DNA of 64,000 bases from the NCBI GenBank assembly GCA_029204045.2, contig JAQNDB010000164.1:58575-122574 (forward strand). Direction: 5' to 3'. Positions 53,726-63,345 of this stretch are shown here, piece by piece. The position numbers and the translations under genes are program-made. Origin of the DNA: Tillandsia leiboldiana. Its lineage: Eukaryota > Streptophyta > Magnoliopsida > Poales > Bromeliaceae. Position 1 is the stretch's first letter. Each line of letters starts with the position of its first letter. The notes under the pieces were generated by a model. The model had not been told where the DNA came from. It saw nothing but the letters and a program-made list of their open reading frames with translations, and ran no database searches.

Positions 53726-56606
53726 TGGCCTTAAGACTAACCTCATAAGCATAAGTCAACTTTGTGACAATGGTTTTTCAGTTAACTTTTCATCGGTTGA
53801 ATGCGTTGTAACTGATAAGGACCATGTCTTCTTTTTAAAAGGGGTTAGATCTGAAAACAATTGTTATGTTGTTCCTAATAAATTTTCTAAAAATTGTAAC
53901 TTAGCCGCTTTGAATAATGAAACTCTTTGGCATGAAAGGCTAGGTCACTTAAATTTTAAGGAACTTACTAGAATTTCAAACAAGGACGTGGTCAAGGGGA
54001 TTCCAAAGCTTTTATTTAAACAAAATGTTGTGTGTGGTGGTTGCCAAAAGGGTAAACAGTCTAGGACTGCACACAAAAACTTGAACCACGTTGGTACAAA
54101 ACGGCCCTTGGAACTTTTGCACATGGACTTAATGGGGCCGACCCGTCAACCATCCTTGGGAGGTAAATGGTACATCTTTTTATTGGTTGATGATTTCTCT
54201 CGGTTTTCTTGGGTAGCATTTTTGAGAGAGAAAGCTGATACGTTTGACTCTTTTCATGAGATTTGCCATCGTATTATGATTAAAAAGAATGAAAAGATCA
54301 TTCGTGTTAGAAGTGATAGGGGTGGAGAATTCATAAATTCAAAATTCATTGACTTTTGTACTTCAAATGGCATTAAACATGAATTCTCGGCACCCTATAC
54401 ACCTCAGCAGAATGGTGTTGTTGAGCGCAAAAACAGGGTTGTTCAAGAGATGGCGCGTGTGATGCTTCATAGCCGGAAATTACCGCTACATTTTTGGGCT
54501 GAAGCTGTGAACACCGCTGTCTATGTCATTAACAGAGTGTATTTGCGCCCAGGAACCTTGAATACACCATATGAGCTGTGGTTTAGTAGAAAACCGGATA
54601 TCAAGTACTTTCGTATCTTCGGGAGTCGATGTTACAACTTACGTGACCGTGAAAATCTTGGAAAGTTTGACTCTCGAAGTGGTGAAGGGATCTTTTTGGG
54701 TTATTCTACGAACAGCAGAGCATATCGAGTATTTAACATTGAATCTAAGACGATTGTAGAATCTATAAATGTTAAAGTAGATGAAGCTTCTCATTTTGAA
54801 TCTGAAAAATCTACCCTCGATATCTCTCTAGATGATGATTCTCCTGCTAGTGCATCTTCTCATAATAATACTTCCAATATTAATGATGCATCTAATGGTT
54901 CTTCTAGTTTATCTGATGTGCAGGAATCATCTCGTGTACCTCCGAGTACTCCTTTTCAACAAACGCTACGAATCTCCAAGGATCATCCGGAATCGAACAT
55001 CATTGGAGATCCACAAGAAGGAGTTAGAACTCGAAGGCAGTTGGTTTGCGGACTTGCTTGCTACGTATCTTTAATCGAACCAAAGACAATAGATGAAGCT
55101 CTTCAGGATGACTACTGGATTAAAGCAATGCAGGAAGAGCTCCATCAGTTTGAGCGAAACAAAGTCTGGGAATTAACGAAGCCTCCAAAGCAACATAATG
55201 TGATAGGTACCAAATGGATCTTCAAGAACAAGAAAGATGAAGATGGTACTATTATCAGGAACAAGGCACGACTAGTTGCTCAAGGCTACTCTCAAGTAGA
55301 AGGTATAGACTTTGACGAAACTTTCGCCCCTGTAGCTAGACTCGAGTCCATTCGTATATTGTTTGCTATTGCTTGTCATTTTAAAATCAAATTATTTCAA
55401 ATGGACGTCAAGAGCGCATTTCTAAATGGGTTTTTAAATGAGGAAGTTTATGTAGCTCAACCGAAAGGTTTTGTAGATCATAAACAACCTAACCATGTTT
55501 TTCGTTTGAAAAAGGCTCTTTACGGTCTGAAACAAGCACCGCGAGCATGGTACGAAAGGTTAACAAAGCACCTTTTGGAGAAGGGCTATACTCGAGGGGG
55601 AGCTGACAGGACTCTCTTTGTGAAGCATTATCAAAATAATTTCATTGTAGCACAAATCTATGTCGATGACATTGTATTTGGTGCGACAAAAGATAATGAT
55701 GCTTCTAAATTCGCGGAGACCATGGAAAGCGAATTTGAGATGTCCATGATGGGCGAATTGTCTTATTTTCTTGGATTGCAAATTAAACAAAATGATGAAG
55801 GTATTCACTTGAGTCAATCCAAGTATGCACTGGAGTTGGTCAAAAAGTTTGATCTAGAAAATTGTAAAGATTTTCCAACTCCAATGGGAACTAGCCACAA
55901 GGGACTTGGAAGTGAATCACATAGTGAGAATGTAGACGAGAAACTGTATAGAAGTATGATTGGAAGTCTACTTTACCTCACGGCTAGTCGCCCGGATATA
56001 TCCTTTAGTGTTGGGATTTGCGCGAGATATCAATCAGCACCAAAGGAGGTTCACCTGAAAGCGGTGAAACGGATCATCCGGTACATCAAAGGATCAATTA
56101 ATTTCGGAATTTGGTATCCTATGGGAACAAGTCTGGACATTGTTGGATACTCAGATGCCGATTGGGCAGGATCAGTGGATGATCGGAAAAGCACGAGTGG
56201 TGCATGCTTCTATCTTGGCCATTGCCTTGTTGCATGGCACAGTAAAAAACAGAATTGCATAGCACTCTCGACTGCCGAAGCGGAATACATTTCAGCTGGA
56301 AGTTGCTCAACTCAACTCATTTGGATGAAAAGCGTATTGAGTGACTTCCGCATTTCAGCATCTTCGGTAACAATTCTTTGTGACAACACAAGTGCAATTA
56401 ACATTTCTAAAAACCCTGTGTTGCACTCTAGAACAAAACATATTGAACTTAGATATCATTTTCTTAGAGAGCTAGTTGAATCAAATACTCTTCAACTTTC
56501 ATATATTTCAACTGAAGATCAATTAGCTGACATTTTAACAAAACCTTTGGATCAAAAACGTTTTATTCATTTACGAAAAGCAATTGGGATGCTTTCCTTG
56601 AAATAA
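53709..56606 (+). CDS. Copia integrase, reverse transcriptase and RNase H
   Basis: This frame, open from the frameshift point without need of its own start codon, is the rest of pol. Protease tail; GAG-pre-integrase HERLGHLNF and CGGCQKGKQ (53930-54060); integrase core with MDLMGP (about 54124), RSDRGGEF (about 54310) and GVVERKN (about 54415), giving D, D, E; reverse transcriptase with KWIFKNKKDEDG, FQMDVKSAFLNG and catalytic YVDDIVFG (about 55658); RNase H with SDADWAGS (about 56150), LSTAEAEY, LCDNTSAI and RTKHIELRYHFLRE. The order integrase before RT defines copia. All catalytic residues are present. The frame stops at TAA 56604. Confidence 0.94.
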   Translation, partial: NVLFVDGLKTNLISISQLCDNGFSVNFSSVECVVTDKDHVFFLKGVRSENNCYVVPNKFSKNCNLAALNNETLWHERLGHLNFKELTRISNKDVVKGIPKLLFKQNVVCGGCQKGKQSRTAHKNLNHVGTKRPLELLHMDLMGPTRQPSLGGKWYIFLLVDDFSRFSWVAFLREKADTFDSFHEICHRIMIKKNEKIIRVRSDRGGEFINSKFIDFCTSNGIKHEFSAPYTPQQNGVVERKNRVVQEMARVMLHSRKLPLHFWAEAVNTAVYVINRVYLRPGTLNTPYELWFSRKPDIKYFRIFGSRCYNLRDRENLGKFDSRSGEGIFLGYSTNSRAYRVFNIESKTIVESINVKVDEASHFESEKSTLDISLDDDSPASASSHNNTSNINDASNGSSSLSDVQESSRVPPSTPFQQTLRISKDHPESNIIGDPQEGVRTRRQLVCGLACYVSLIEPKTIDEALQDDYWIKAMQEELHQFERNKVWELTKPPKQHNVIGTKWIFKNKKDEDGTIIRNKARLVAQGYSQVEGIDFDETFAPVARLESIRILFAIACHFKIKLFQMDVKSAFLNGFLNEEVYVAQPKGFVDHKQPNHVFRLKKALYGLKQAPRAWYERLTKHLLEKGYTRGGADRTLFVKHYQNNFIVAQIYVDDIVFGATKDNDASKFAETMESEFEMSMMGELSYFLGLQIKQNDEGIHLSQSKYALELVKKFDLENCKDFPTPMGTSHKGLGSESHSENVDEKLYRSMIGSLLYLTASRPDISFSVGICARYQSAPKEVHLKAVKRIIRYIKGSINFGIWYPMGTSLDIVGYSDADWAGSVDDRKSTSGACFYLGHCLVAWHSKKQNCIALSTAEAEYISAGSCSTQLIWMKSVLSDFRISASSVTILCDNTSAINISKNPVLHSRTKHIELRYHFLRELVESNTLQLSYISTEDQLADILTKPLDQKRFIHLRKAIGMLSLK

Positions 56607-57554
56607 TCTTCTTTTTGAAATCTTTGCTTAGGATAGGTTTTGTATTTGTATTTGTTTTGTTCTATTCAATATCTATGTTTGTACATAGGACATTAATTGA
56701 GCATAGATCATAATTGACTTTAATTGCATCTGTTCACACATTTAGAAATTTATTATGCTTTTGCCATCATAATATTTCATTGTTGCAATGATCGTTTATG
56801 TTAATTAAGTCATCTTCTAAAGTGATCAAAGTCAATTTCTCTCTCAATGATCTCTTGGTATAGTCATTATCTTATTTGACTGTTTAGTCGAGTATGAAAT
56901 CGAGATCAATTTTTGGTTGAATACTTTATATCTTAAATAATTGATAGCCAATTGAGGGGGAGTCAAAGATAATGTAAAATGCTCAAAAGATGTGGAAAGA
57001 GTTACATCCCAATGAGGAGTGTGAAAACTACCACCACATGGAGGAAAGAGCTACCACCTCGGTCGTCCGAGTATTGTGTGCAGCTACCACATGTATACCA
57101 AGCATGGTTGTTCAAATTTTTTGATTAAGTAAAATGCATATTGAAATACTTGACTCTGTCAAATTTCAAGGTTGGTATAAGGTGGGATTTCTTAAAGAAA
57201 GATGCTCAAAGAGCCACTCTCTTCAACAGATTGTCTAGAAATATTATCTACTATATTTGGGATTTCAAACATCTATTGATCTTTGTATTTCATTTTCTTT
57301 ACTGAATTGATGATTTGATAAAGGCATTACTCATAAGATCAAGTTAGATGTGATTGAAGGTGTTCAACTTTAAGGGATTTAATTCTTGTAAATTTTCGTT
57401 TCATTTTTGGATATTATTGATAGATTTGGCATAATCTAATTCTTGTTGTATGAAACGATGATTTTTGTTTAAAGTTGATACACATTTGTGCTTACAATCT
57501 TTTTCTGGATTTTCCTGAATTTCTCTGAAATTTTCTTAAGAAAAAGTTGGGGCC
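56607..57554 (+). other. Copia spacer after pol, with polypurine-like tract
   Basis: This is AT-rich and non-coding. At 56952-56962 TTGAGGGGGAG looks like a polypurine tract although no LTR follows. CTACCACCTC and CAGCTACCACATG repeat near 57030-57090. No domain is recognised in any frame. Confidence 0.6.
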
Positions 57555-57555
57555 G

Positions 57556-57724
57556 ATCCGGATCGGGCAAGGAGATCCGGATCCCGAACGCAGGTTTTCT
57601 CCTGCGGGCTGACGATCCGGATTGGACCTGCCGATCCGGATCCCGAACGCAGTTTTCTCACTGCGGGTAGCCGATCCGGATCGCAAGCTCGGGAGGATCC
57701 GGATCGCGGCTAGGTTTTTATAAA
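57556..57724 (+). promoter_or_regulatory. Internal copy of the promoter layout before the env-like ORF
   Basis: ATCCGGAT (one copy ends ATT) starts at 57556, 57575, 57615, 57634, 57674 and 57697. These form three pairs 19, 19 and 23 bp apart with a 59 bp period, followed by TATAAA at 57719. This is the same architecture as the LTR promoter. Between pairs lie hairpins such as GCAG...CTGC. It sits about 530 bp before the ATG of the env-like ORF and could start a separate transcript. That role is inference. Confidence 0.6.
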
Positions 57725-58249
57725 GAACAAAAGGGTTTTGATTTCTTTTACTCCAATCTTTTGTTCAAAAGTTTCCAGAGCGCTTCTCTCTAGATTTCAT
57801 CCTTCTTGGAAGCTTTCAAACTCAAAGTTCTTCAATTCCAAGTAAGTTTTATTGATCAAAATCTCGGTTTTTCACCATTTTTCTCTTTTCCTCCTCAAAC
57901 GCACGATTTTCTTGGATCAACTTTGTTTGTGGATGGTTTTTGATCAAATTTCTTTTGAAATAAGAACTCTGGGTAGATTAGTTTTGATTATATGCAAGGT
58001 TTTCTCCTGATTAACGGATTTTTAGACTTCGATTTCTAAAATTTCGGTTTTAGGGCATATAATAAGGATTTTCGAAAATTATGCAATTGATCTACTTTTA
58101 AAAGTCCTTTTGCAAAACTAATTTGATTCTTGGCTTCTCTACATGATTATGATTGTTTGGGTACAATTTTTCAAATTTTTGAAAATTAACAATTTTTCAT
58201 GTGTTCTTGAGTTCGGCTTCACAGGATACATTTTTCACTAGCACTCAAA

Positions 58250-59170
58250 ATGGTGATCACTTGGATTATTTTCCTACTTGCTGCCATGGTACATGTCAAG
58301 GATACTGCCAAGCCTAAGAAGGCTAAGAAAGCAAAGAAGACTAAGGTTGATTCCGACACTGAATCAGAGACAGAGTCGATTGACTGGGATAACATCGAAA
58401 TTGAGCAAGCTGCTCCCATTGTCTCCAAAGGGAAAGCAACTGCTGAAGCTTCAAAACCTACTGCTGCTGAAAAAGGGAAAGCTCCAATGGAAGAAACTTC
58501 TGGGAAGACAAGAAGAAAAAGTGTTGCTCGCAAGAGAGGAAGTGCTCGAGGAATCACCATTGAGCAACCAGCTGCTGGCCAAGCACCTGCACAAGACTTT
58601 GTCAGCTCGGCTAGAATAAAGGATTTTGAAAACAGAGAATGCATTGGAGAAAGGCATGTTGATGTAAAAGCCTTAACGCAACGTTCTCAGACGTTCGGGA
58701 CTTTGTTTGACCAGAGAGGTCTTGCTCCCATTTGCGATTTCCCGGAGACCACTGGGTATTGTCTTCACTCAGTGAGGATGTTTTATCAGAATGCCTGCTA
58801 TCTAGTTGATCAGGAAAGCGGGCGTCGGGATTTTCAAACTTTAGTCAAGAATGTCAGAATCAAAGTAACGCCTCAGCTAATTGGTGAAGTACTTGGGATG
58901 GACGCCCGAGCCGATGGCACTCATTATCTGAAGAATCAAGTTTTCAACACCTTCTCCTGGAGAGTGGTAGTTGATGGAATCTGTGTTCCAAATACTCGGT
59001 CGACAGGAAACTCCGTGTTCTCTAAAGAACTACGACCAGAGTACCGCATCTTAAATCTCATTGTTTGTTACAATATTATTCCAAACATGAACACAAAGGT
59101 TCTTCGGTGGGAAAGAATGATATTTCTTATCTACTCGGAAATCCCGCAGCAGCAATGGGAGCTAACTTAA
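58250..59170 (+). CDS. Copia env-like / plant transposon-associated ORF, N-terminal part
   Basis: The frame of 306 codons starts with a short hydrophobic stretch (ITWIIFLLAAM) and then a Lys/Ala and acidic segment (PKKAKKAKK, SDTESETES). Translation might start at the second Met (residue 13). From about residue 125 a conserved-looking globular part follows (FGTLFDQRGLAPICDF, VRMFYQNACYLV, VTPQLIGEVLGMD, LRPEYRILNLIVCYNIIP). It resembles the plant transposon-associated domain often found in the third ORF of SIRE elements. A one-base loss in an A run near 59085 shifts the frame, after which the last codons here are out of register. The role of such proteins is not established; an envelope function is only a label. 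Confidence 0.75.
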   Translation: MVITWIIFLLAAMVHVKDTAKPKKAKKAKKTKVDSDTESETESIDWDNIEIEQAAPIVSKGKATAEASKPTAAEKGKAPMEETSGKTRRKSVARKRGSARGITIEQPAAGQAPAQDFVSSARIKDFENRECIGERHVDVKALTQRSQTFGTLFDQRGLAPICDFPETTGYCLHSVRMFYQNACYLVDQESGRRDFQTLVKNVRIKVTPQLIGEVLGMDARADGTHYLKNQVFNTFSWRVVVDGICVPNTRSTGNSVFSKELRPEYRILNLIVCYNIIPNMNTKVLRWERMIFLIYSEIPQQQWELT

Positions 59171-59685
59171 ACATTCCCTACATCATCTGGTCAAGGATGG
59201 CACGATATGTGGAGCAAGCTCATCCGTCAGAGAGACTACCTTTTCCAATGATCATCATGCGCATTCTTCGCAAATTTAAAGCTGACACAAATGCGAGTTC
59301 CTATCTGCACAGTCTAGGAACAATCAATGACACGACAATTGTAAAGTCTCTTTCGACGAAGCCAGATGAACCATTCATACCTCTTCACCGGCAACGAGAA
59401 CAACGACAACAAGCAACAACCTCTGCACCGGCAGCAGCTCCTCCAGTTCAACCAGCACCTCCGGCACAAGAAGCACCACAATCAACTTCTGATGATGATG
59501 CTTCTGTTACCTCTATCTATAGAGAACAGCAAAGGCTCTCAAACGAGCAAGAACGTATATCAAATGAACTGATTGAGGTAAAGGAAGAAATAAAGAAGGC
59601 AAATAAAAAGCAATCAGCAATGAACAAGCGAATAAAGAAGATTTTCCAAATCCTCGGCTGTATCAGTTCAGACGAGTCTGAATGA
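59065..59685 (+). CDS. Copia env-like ORF, C-terminal part after frameshift
   Basis: This second frame overlaps the first and continues its domain (ISYLLGNPAAAMGANLNIPY, IIWSRMARYVEQ, IIMRILRKF). It then has a Pro/Ala/Gln-rich low-complexity linker (59400-59490) and a C-terminal coiled coil (EQQRLSNEQERISNELIEVK, KEEIKKANKK). It has no ATG of its own at the junction. Together the two frames would make a protein of about 475 residues if the shift were absent. I do not see a clear second membrane segment, so a virus-type fusion protein is not supported. Confidence 0.75.
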   Translation: MLQYYSKHEHKGSSVGKNDISYLLGNPAAAMGANLNIPYIIWSRMARYVEQAHPSERLPFPMIIMRILRKFKADTNASSYLHSLGTINDTTIVKSLSTKPDEPFIPLHRQREQRQQATTSAPAAAPPVQPAPPAQEAPQSTSDDDASVTSIYREQQRLSNEQERISNELIEVKEEIKKANKKQSAMNKRIKKIFQILGCISSDESE

Positions 59686-60507
59686 TCCGTATCCTTCTAA
59701 TTTCTATTTTTATGCATATGTGCAAGTTTTGTTTTATTTGAGATTTTAGTTCTCGAACTTAAACTGATAATCATTCTCTCCACTTCTGTAATTTTTGGCT
59801 TTGTTTTGTGACAAAAAGGGGGAGAGAGTTTAGAACAATGATTTGAACAATGAACAAATGAATGATGGTATGAATCATGAAACATCAAGGTAAGTGAACA
59901 ATGTTTGAATCAACTGGATGAATACCAAGGTAAGTATGATCTCAACTTGAGGTTTTTCGTCTGTATGAATGCATGCCTCGACTAACTATTTGCTAACTAT
60001 TTGGGCATGTAATATAACTAACAAGTTGATGTTCACTAAAGTTGATGTTCACTAACAAGTTTGTGACACTTGGTTTTTGATTGCATAGAAGATATGTTGG
60101 TTCTTAACTCTGATCAATTACATATCTATATATATATATAAGTTTGTCACAAACTTGTTCATGACATTTGGTTTTACGTGCAAAGAAGATATGTTGGTGT
60201 TTCTTTAACTATGATCAGTTTACATATCTGAATATAAATGTCATGGTAAGTATAAATGAGTTTAAACTTCATCTCTGTTTGTGTTTTTTGAATGATACAA
60301 AATTCTTGAGGTATCTAACGATTTCTTTTGTCAAGAATGATTTCTTTTTGCAGAGAGTACAGATGTCTAAGTCTAGAGTCTGTTTTAGGAGTTTAACTCA
60401 TGTATTGTATTTGGATCTCCATTGTAAATTTTTGTTGTATGGTGATAGCAACAAAAATATCTTTTTGAATTTTCTTTAGTGGATCTATGTTTTGTCACGA
60501 AACCGCC
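59686..60507 (+). other. Copia spacer before 3' LTR
   Basis: This is non-coding and AT-rich. A second internal polypurine-like tract AAAAAGGGGGAGAGAG lies at about 59813-59828. A diverged direct repeat of roughly 110 bp (AGAAGATATGTTGG...TGATCA...ACATATCT) occurs at 60088-60130 and 60185-60232, separated by a TA microsatellite (60126-60140). Confidence 0.6.
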
Positions 60508-60519
60508 AAAGGGGGAGAT
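60508..60519 (+). other. Copia polypurine tract
   Basis: AAAGGGGGAGAT sits immediately upstream of the 3' LTR and would prime plus-strand synthesis. Confidence 0.85.
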
Positions 60520-61848
60520 TGTTACGGAATTTGAGTTGGCGTAGTTTCGTGAAAGTCTCAAGTCTTGAAGATTGAAGGTGAAGAAAGTTGGATCATTTAA
60601 CTCAATCTCAAGAAAGAAGAATTCAAAAGGATCAGGTATGTTTAACTAAAGAATTTGTGTGATCCGAATACTTCTTGTAGTGTAGAAACACTTGGAAGAA
60701 TCTTTCATTGCATAAAAATCAAAAACTGGACTTGGGACATGTTCAGGATCCGGATCAGGTTGTTCGATCCGGATCCTGAAGGTGGTTCGTTCATACATCG
60801 TCGCAATCCGGATCGTAGTCTCTTGATCCGGATCCCGAACGTTGAGTTTACCATCTACCTTGAACGATCCGGATCTTGCTTCGCAATCCGGATCCCGAAC
60901 GTTGATGTTGGTAACTGTATGAACGATCCGGATCGTAGTCACATGATCCGGATCCCGAACCTTCGTTTTTCTGGAATTGGTTGTTTCGTTATGACGATCC
61001 GGATCCTAGTTATCACGATCCGGATCGCCGTCCGTAAAAATCCAGAAATGGTTTGTTTTTGATTCTTATCTCCTTCCTAGGGTTTCTAACCTATAAATAC
61101 ACCCTATGTCTTTCTTTCTAGGGAATCCACATAGCCGTCATTTCTTGTATCATCTTATACGGCTATAGATCCACATATAGAGAAGAAAGGAAATCATTAG
61201 AGAATACTCTATGTTTCTTCATCTATATTGATTAGTTTGATTCTAGGTTTTCATACTCACATCTTGAGTTGAATCAAACTAATGAATACTTAGATGGTAT
61301 TTCCGATCTATCTTTGATCTAAGTATTCGGCGGATCATCACCACCCAAAAACAACGATTTTCCCCAAAAATCGGCGCGTGGATTCGCTGTGTCCTTGTGG
61401 ATTCAAGGTTCAATCGCTCTCGTGGATTCGGAGCGAGGCACGTTCGTGGATTCGAACGTGCTATTGGGTGAAGACCGTGGATTCGGTCGGACGTCGTGGA
61501 TTCGACGTTGGACGCCGTGGATTCGGCGTTGGGCGCAGATCGTGGATTCGAGAAGCGTCGGAGCGAGCGGAGAAGATCCTCTAGGAGCGTATGGAAAAGG
61601 TTGAGTCGTAAGTGTGTACGGTAAATCACCTTGTACGTGTTTTAATTCTAGTGGATTTCTGCCGTGTTATCGGTCCCGTGGTTGTTTACTCCGGTGATGG
61701 AGTTTTCCACGTAAAAATCTTGCGTGTTATTTTATTTTCCGCATTGGGTTTTATCGCAACGATTTTGGAGTGTTATTACGTTTACACCTATTCACCCCCT
61801 CTAGGTGTTTCTTCCCCTATTTAGATCCGTATTATATACGACCACACA
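60520..61848 (+). repeat. Copia 3' LTR (1329 bp)
   Basis: It matches the 5' LTR through ATCCGGAT pairs, TATA box (61092-61099) and the TGGATT hairpin array (61373-61556). Observed differences are few, for example CGAACGTG here against CGAACGGTG. It ends CACACA next to the duplicated AAGTT. Confidence 0.93.
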
Positions 61849-61853
61849 AAGTT

Positions 61854-62643
61854 CCCCTCGGAGGCCGGGGTCAGACAGTTATTGACAGTTTTTGCCATCA
61901 CATCGGCGCGGCTTATTTGCCCGATGATGAGGGCGGGCAGCAGGAGTTTTGCTATCACATCGGCGCGGCTTACTTGCCCGATGATGAGAGCGGTACAGAT
62001 TGGGTTCATCTGGGACGTTGGTTACTGTTGCATACGGTTATTCCAGTCTAGGACTGCATTTTAGAGGCATAGTAGTGGTAGTTTTCCTTTACAGTAGTTT
62101 TATTACTTACCACTCTTCTTCCTCTTTTTGCCTCTGGTAGACCTTGTGGGTGCGTCAAGGCGTGAGGCTTTAACCCACTAGGGGAGGCTAACTGTTTACT
62201 AGTAGGCCTACACCCATCTTCTTTTTCTTTTTTTCTCCTTTGTTTTGCAGAGCTTCTGCGGGTGCTGCTGGACGTACAGCGGCGGTCGAGGAGAGAGGAC
62301 GGCCGAGTAGCTAGACAGTGGGCCTGACAGGAGTAGCTAGACTTGTACCTCTTATGTATCCTATCTCAGACGGTGTACTTTTACTTTTGGGTCTGGCTTT
62401 AGCAGCTGGTTGTATATTTGTGGTGAGCTGGGAGAGAGACTGTACTTCATTTTACAGTCATTTTGTTATGTTACTTCCAGTCAGTTCTGTGATGTAGTAT
62501 TTCAGTTCAGCTCTATTTTTATTGCTCTATTATGGTATCTGATGATTGAGCAGGTTTACTGGCACTTCGTGTGCGGAAAATTCCGTGTGCACGCACGGAT
62601 ATGTGTAGACGAGTCCGAGTTCTGGTTTACACTCGGCGGGACA
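61854..62643 (+). repeat. Old group II LTR, right part (after copia)
   Basis: It continues the LTR broken at 50120. It contains two copies of CATCACATCGGCGCGGCTTA...GCCCGATGATGA (61900-61990), whose relative is at 50055-50090 on the other side of copia. It also has AGAGGCATAGTAG (62063), a twin stem-loop (GTGGGT 62146 with ACCCAC 62173) and a degenerate end (GACGAGTCCGAGT...CTCGGCGGGACA) matching the usual group II terminus. It is the most diverged LTR in the window. Confidence 0.65.
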
Positions 62644-63345
62644 GCGTGTGTTCTGGATTATGGCTCAGGGTGGTACGGTATGTGGCCATGGCCGAATTCG
62701 CCTACAGCAATAGTTACCAAGCCAGTATAAGGCGGCGCCTCGAGGCGTTGAATGGCAGGAAGTGTCGATCTCCGTTGCATTGGAGCGAGGTGTGAAAGGT
62801 CGACTTTGGGCCCGATTTTGCAGGAGGCTGAGGAGGAAAAGTGCAGATTGCCCGTCAACGTATAGTACCGGCGTAAAGCCAGCAAAAGAGTTATGCCGAC
62901 AAGACGCGACGCGATTTGGAGTTCAATATTGGGGATCATGTGTTCTGAAGGCGTCACCCACAAAAGGGCGTAGTGCGATTTGGAATGCGGGGAAAGCTAA
63001 TCCTCGCTTTCTAGGCCCTTATGAAGTATTGGAGGAGGGTGGCCCAGTGGATACAGAGTGGCATTGCCTCCAGATTTGGCGGGAGTACACGATGGTTCAG
63101 TTATCACAACTCCGCCAGTTTGTCCATGACCCTCGACACGTGATCAACTATCCACCGATTGATCTATGGGAAGACTTGAGTTATGAGAGTTCCCGATAAG
63201 ATTATCGATCGACAGGAGAGGAAGCTAAGGAACGCTCCATACCCGATGTGAAAGTGCTTTGGACTAGGCACAGTGAGCAAGAGGCAAATGGGAGCCTGAG
63301 GCATGATGCGGGAGCACTCCTCGGCTATTTGAGGGATAAGCATCA
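62644..63345 (+). pseudogene. Degenerate gypsy integrase C-terminus and chromodomain-like tail
   Basis: A primer-site remnant is followed at 62690 by EFAYSNSYQASI, then LEALNGRKCRSPLHW, comparable to the EFAYNNSYQASI and YEALYGRRCRSPICW of N4. Frames then change repeatedly, but KSYADKTRRDLEF, FLGPYEVLE, DPRHVINYPPIDLWEDLSYE and VKVLWTRHSEQEAN follow in the correct order. Everything between leader and late integrase is deleted. This is the interior of the oldest element, whose LTR hosts the copia insertion. Confidence 0.8.

Larger units (their letters stand above)
50121..61848 (+). mobile_element. Ty1/copia element of SIRE/Maximus type with env-like ORF
   Basis: The target duplication AAGTT is at 50116-50120 and 61849-61853. 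LTRs of 1334 and 1329 bp (TGTTACGG...CACA or AACA) enclose primer site, gag-protease, integrase-RT-RNase H in copia order, a long spacer, an env-like ORF, another spacer and a polypurine tract. Length (11.7 kb), long gag with coiled coil, and the third ORF are typical of SIRE/Maximus; I infer the lineage without a tree. It is AT-rich compared with the gypsy elements. Two frameshifts are visible (53705-53710 and about 59085), so this copy probably depends on others, although the LTRs are nearly identical. Confidence 0.95.

Noticed and set aside
58250..58300. Envelope glycoprotein like that of an animal retrovirus
   Set aside because: Only a short hydrophobic start is seen, with no anchor, cleavage site or glycosylation-rich ectodomain. 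The label env-like is positional.
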